Shown: piece by piece, positions 63,001 through 64,000 of the stretch
Layout of the letters: each line of letters opens with the position of its first letter
How positions within the stretch are numbered: the stretch's first letter is position 1
Source of the DNA: Flavobacteriales bacterium
GTDB taxonomy: Bacteria; Bacteroidota; Bacteroidia; Flavobacteriales_F; PHOS-HE28
DNA: 64,000 nucleotides
Direction: 5' to 3'
Assembly: GCA_019912395.1 (NCBI GenBank)
Contig: JAIOIH010000014.1
Span: forward strand, 239,449 to 303,448
Made by a program: the position numbers and the translations under genes
Notes under the pieces: generated by a model
What the model was told of the DNA's origin: nothing
Databases searched by the model: none
What the model saw: the letters and a program-made list of their open reading frames with translations, nothing else

Positions 63001-64000
63001 ATGCGCTCAATATCACTGCTCTCATCATTGATGATGAGACGGATCAGCTTGACATCCGCACTGATCTGCTCCTTGCTTGCCCACGCGACAAACTATTACG
63101 TTTCACCATCTGGCAACGATGGCAATAACGGCACCTCCCAGGCCACGGCCTGGAAGACCATCGCACGGGTGAACCAAGCATACACCTTTCTCCCCGGTGA
63201 CAAGATCCTGTTCGAGCGCGGAGGGGTCTTCCGAGGCGAGTTGAACTTGGCCACCTCCGGTTCCCAGTCCCAGCCGGTCACCGTGGGGGCCTACGGCACG
63301 GGAGCAATGCCCGTGATCAAGGGCAGCGAGGTGGTCACCAACTGGTCCCTTCATCAGGGCAACATCTGGCGTGCTTCCGTCACCTCGGGAAAGGTCGACC
63401 AGTTGTACCTGGGCGGCCAGCGCATGACCCCTGCACGCTACCCCAACACCGGCTGGCTGCGCACCAGCCAAGGTGGCGGCACGCAGGTGCAAAGTGGCGA
63501 CCTGACCCAGCCCAATGGCTATTGGAACGGGGCGGTCATGGTATTGAGAAGCTCCAGCTGGTCCTTTGACACCCTGCTGGTGACCAGTTACGCCAATGGC
63601 ACGGTGAACTTCTCAAGCCCCACCTACAATCTGGGCAGTGACCCCTGGGGCTTCTACATGACCGGCAAGCTCGCCGAGTTGGACAGCCCCGGTGAATGGT
63701 ACTACGACAGGGCAGCGCAGCAGCTCTATTTCTGGCCGCCGAACAACGGGGACCCGAACAACCAAACGGTGGAGGCCGCCGTGTACCTCAATGGTGTGAT
63801 CTGCTCCTGGCAGAACGAGCACTTCCGCGTGGAGAACATCGCCTTCCGCCATCAGCGCAAGGCCGGGGTGCTGAACAATGGAGCATCCGACGTGACCGTC
63901 ACCGGGTGCGATTTCCAGTGGTTGTACCATGGTATCCTCAGCGCGGGCACCCACAGCCTCTATTCGGGCAACACCTTCCGGAACACCTACGCCACCGGTG
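63001..64000 (+). CDS. Secreted parallel beta-helix protein (partial, runs off the right edge)
   Basis: An open frame from ATG 63001 to the window end, at least 333 residues. A signal peptide ends near ALICSLLAHA. The mature start TNYYVSPSGNDGNNGTS and then AWKTIARVNQ and GDKILFERGGVFRG are typical of right-handed beta-helix proteins (pectate-lyase-like fold) of Bacteroidota. Later NIAFRHQRKAGVLNNGASDV and CDFQWLYHGI are helix coils. ATGs at 63031 and 63034 are alternative starts. The C-terminus, where a T9SS sorting domain might lie, is outside the window. Substrate, if any, unknown. Confidence 0.82.
   Translation, partial: MRSISLLSSLMMRRISLTSALICSLLAHATNYYVSPSGNDGNNGTSQATAWKTIARVNQAYTFLPGDKILFERGGVFRGELNLATSGSQSQPVTVGAYGTGAMPVIKGSEVVTNWSLHQGNIWRASVTSGKVDQLYLGGQRMTPARYPNTGWLRTSQGGGTQVQSGDLTQPNGYWNGAVMVLRSSSWSFDTLLVTSYANGTVNFSSPTYNLGSDPWGFYMTGKLAELDSPGEWYYDRAAQQLYFWPPNNGDPNNQTVEAAVYLNGVICSWQNEHFRVENIAFRHQRKAGVLNNGASDVTVTGCDFQWLYHGILSAGTHSLYSGNTFRNTYATG

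Overview
The window reads as chromosome of a fairly GC-rich member of the Bacteroidota, most likely a Flavobacteriales-type lineage. The evidence is: two secreted proteins ending in type A sorting domains of the type IX secretion system (T9SS); small families typical of the phylum (DUF4783, DUF4834); tail-fibre-like secreted proteins with the usual Bacteroidota N-terminal phrase; and promoters of the TTTG-N19/20-TAnnTTTG kind, of which the rpsT promoter (57400-57430) is a perfect example. No tRNA, rRNA, CRISPR array, insertion sequence or prophage was seen.

Layout. (1) 1-12932 and 18967-26895 form a large surface-glycan region: two Wzx-like flippases, a candidate AT-rich polymerase, family 2 and family 4 glycosyltransferases, GT-C type membrane glycosyltransferases, two O-acyltransferases, a polysaccharide deacetylase, a formyltransferase, three methyltransferases and a sugar-nucleotide SDR. 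A housekeeping block sits inside it (rlmH, DUF4783, nadC, yihY-like), followed by a 1061-residue M1 metallopeptidase whose C-terminal half looks like an Omp85-type outer-membrane barrel. (2) 26979-31539 holds a YfhO membrane protein, a DUF4834 protein and an aminotransferase. (3) 31722-43785 is a secreted-protein region: two paralogous T9SS cargo proteins, then a tight three-gene operon of paralogous tail-fibre-like proteins. (4) 43786-44223 is a gene-free strip packed with short dispersed hairpin repeats. (5) 44224-52828 is mainly core genes: an alpha/beta hydrolase, rpmH, birA, rsfS-ftsH-cdsA, psd, a lipoprotein, a HAD phosphatase and upp. (6) 52832-56949 has a GNAT/FemAB-like transferase, a second deacetylase-like protein, wecB and radC in one overlapping minus-strand run, then rpsT. 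(7) 57486-62693 is a second glycan cluster on the minus strand: lipid-carrier sugar transferase, WecG-type transferase, SDR, GT4 and a GT-D-like protein. A secreted beta-helix protein runs off the right edge.

How the genes fit together. The two glycan clusters supply most steps of a Wzx/Wzy-type pathway: initiation (57486-58646), UDP-ManNAc supply (wecB), chain extension, decoration by acetyl, formyl and methyl groups, flipping and probably polymerisation. The secreted-protein region looks like the protein side of the same cell surface. The most unusual items are the M1-peptidase/Omp85-like fusion, the three-gene fibre operon, an initiating sugar transferase without its usual N-terminal membrane domain, and several promoters placed so close to the start codon that the mRNA should be leaderless.
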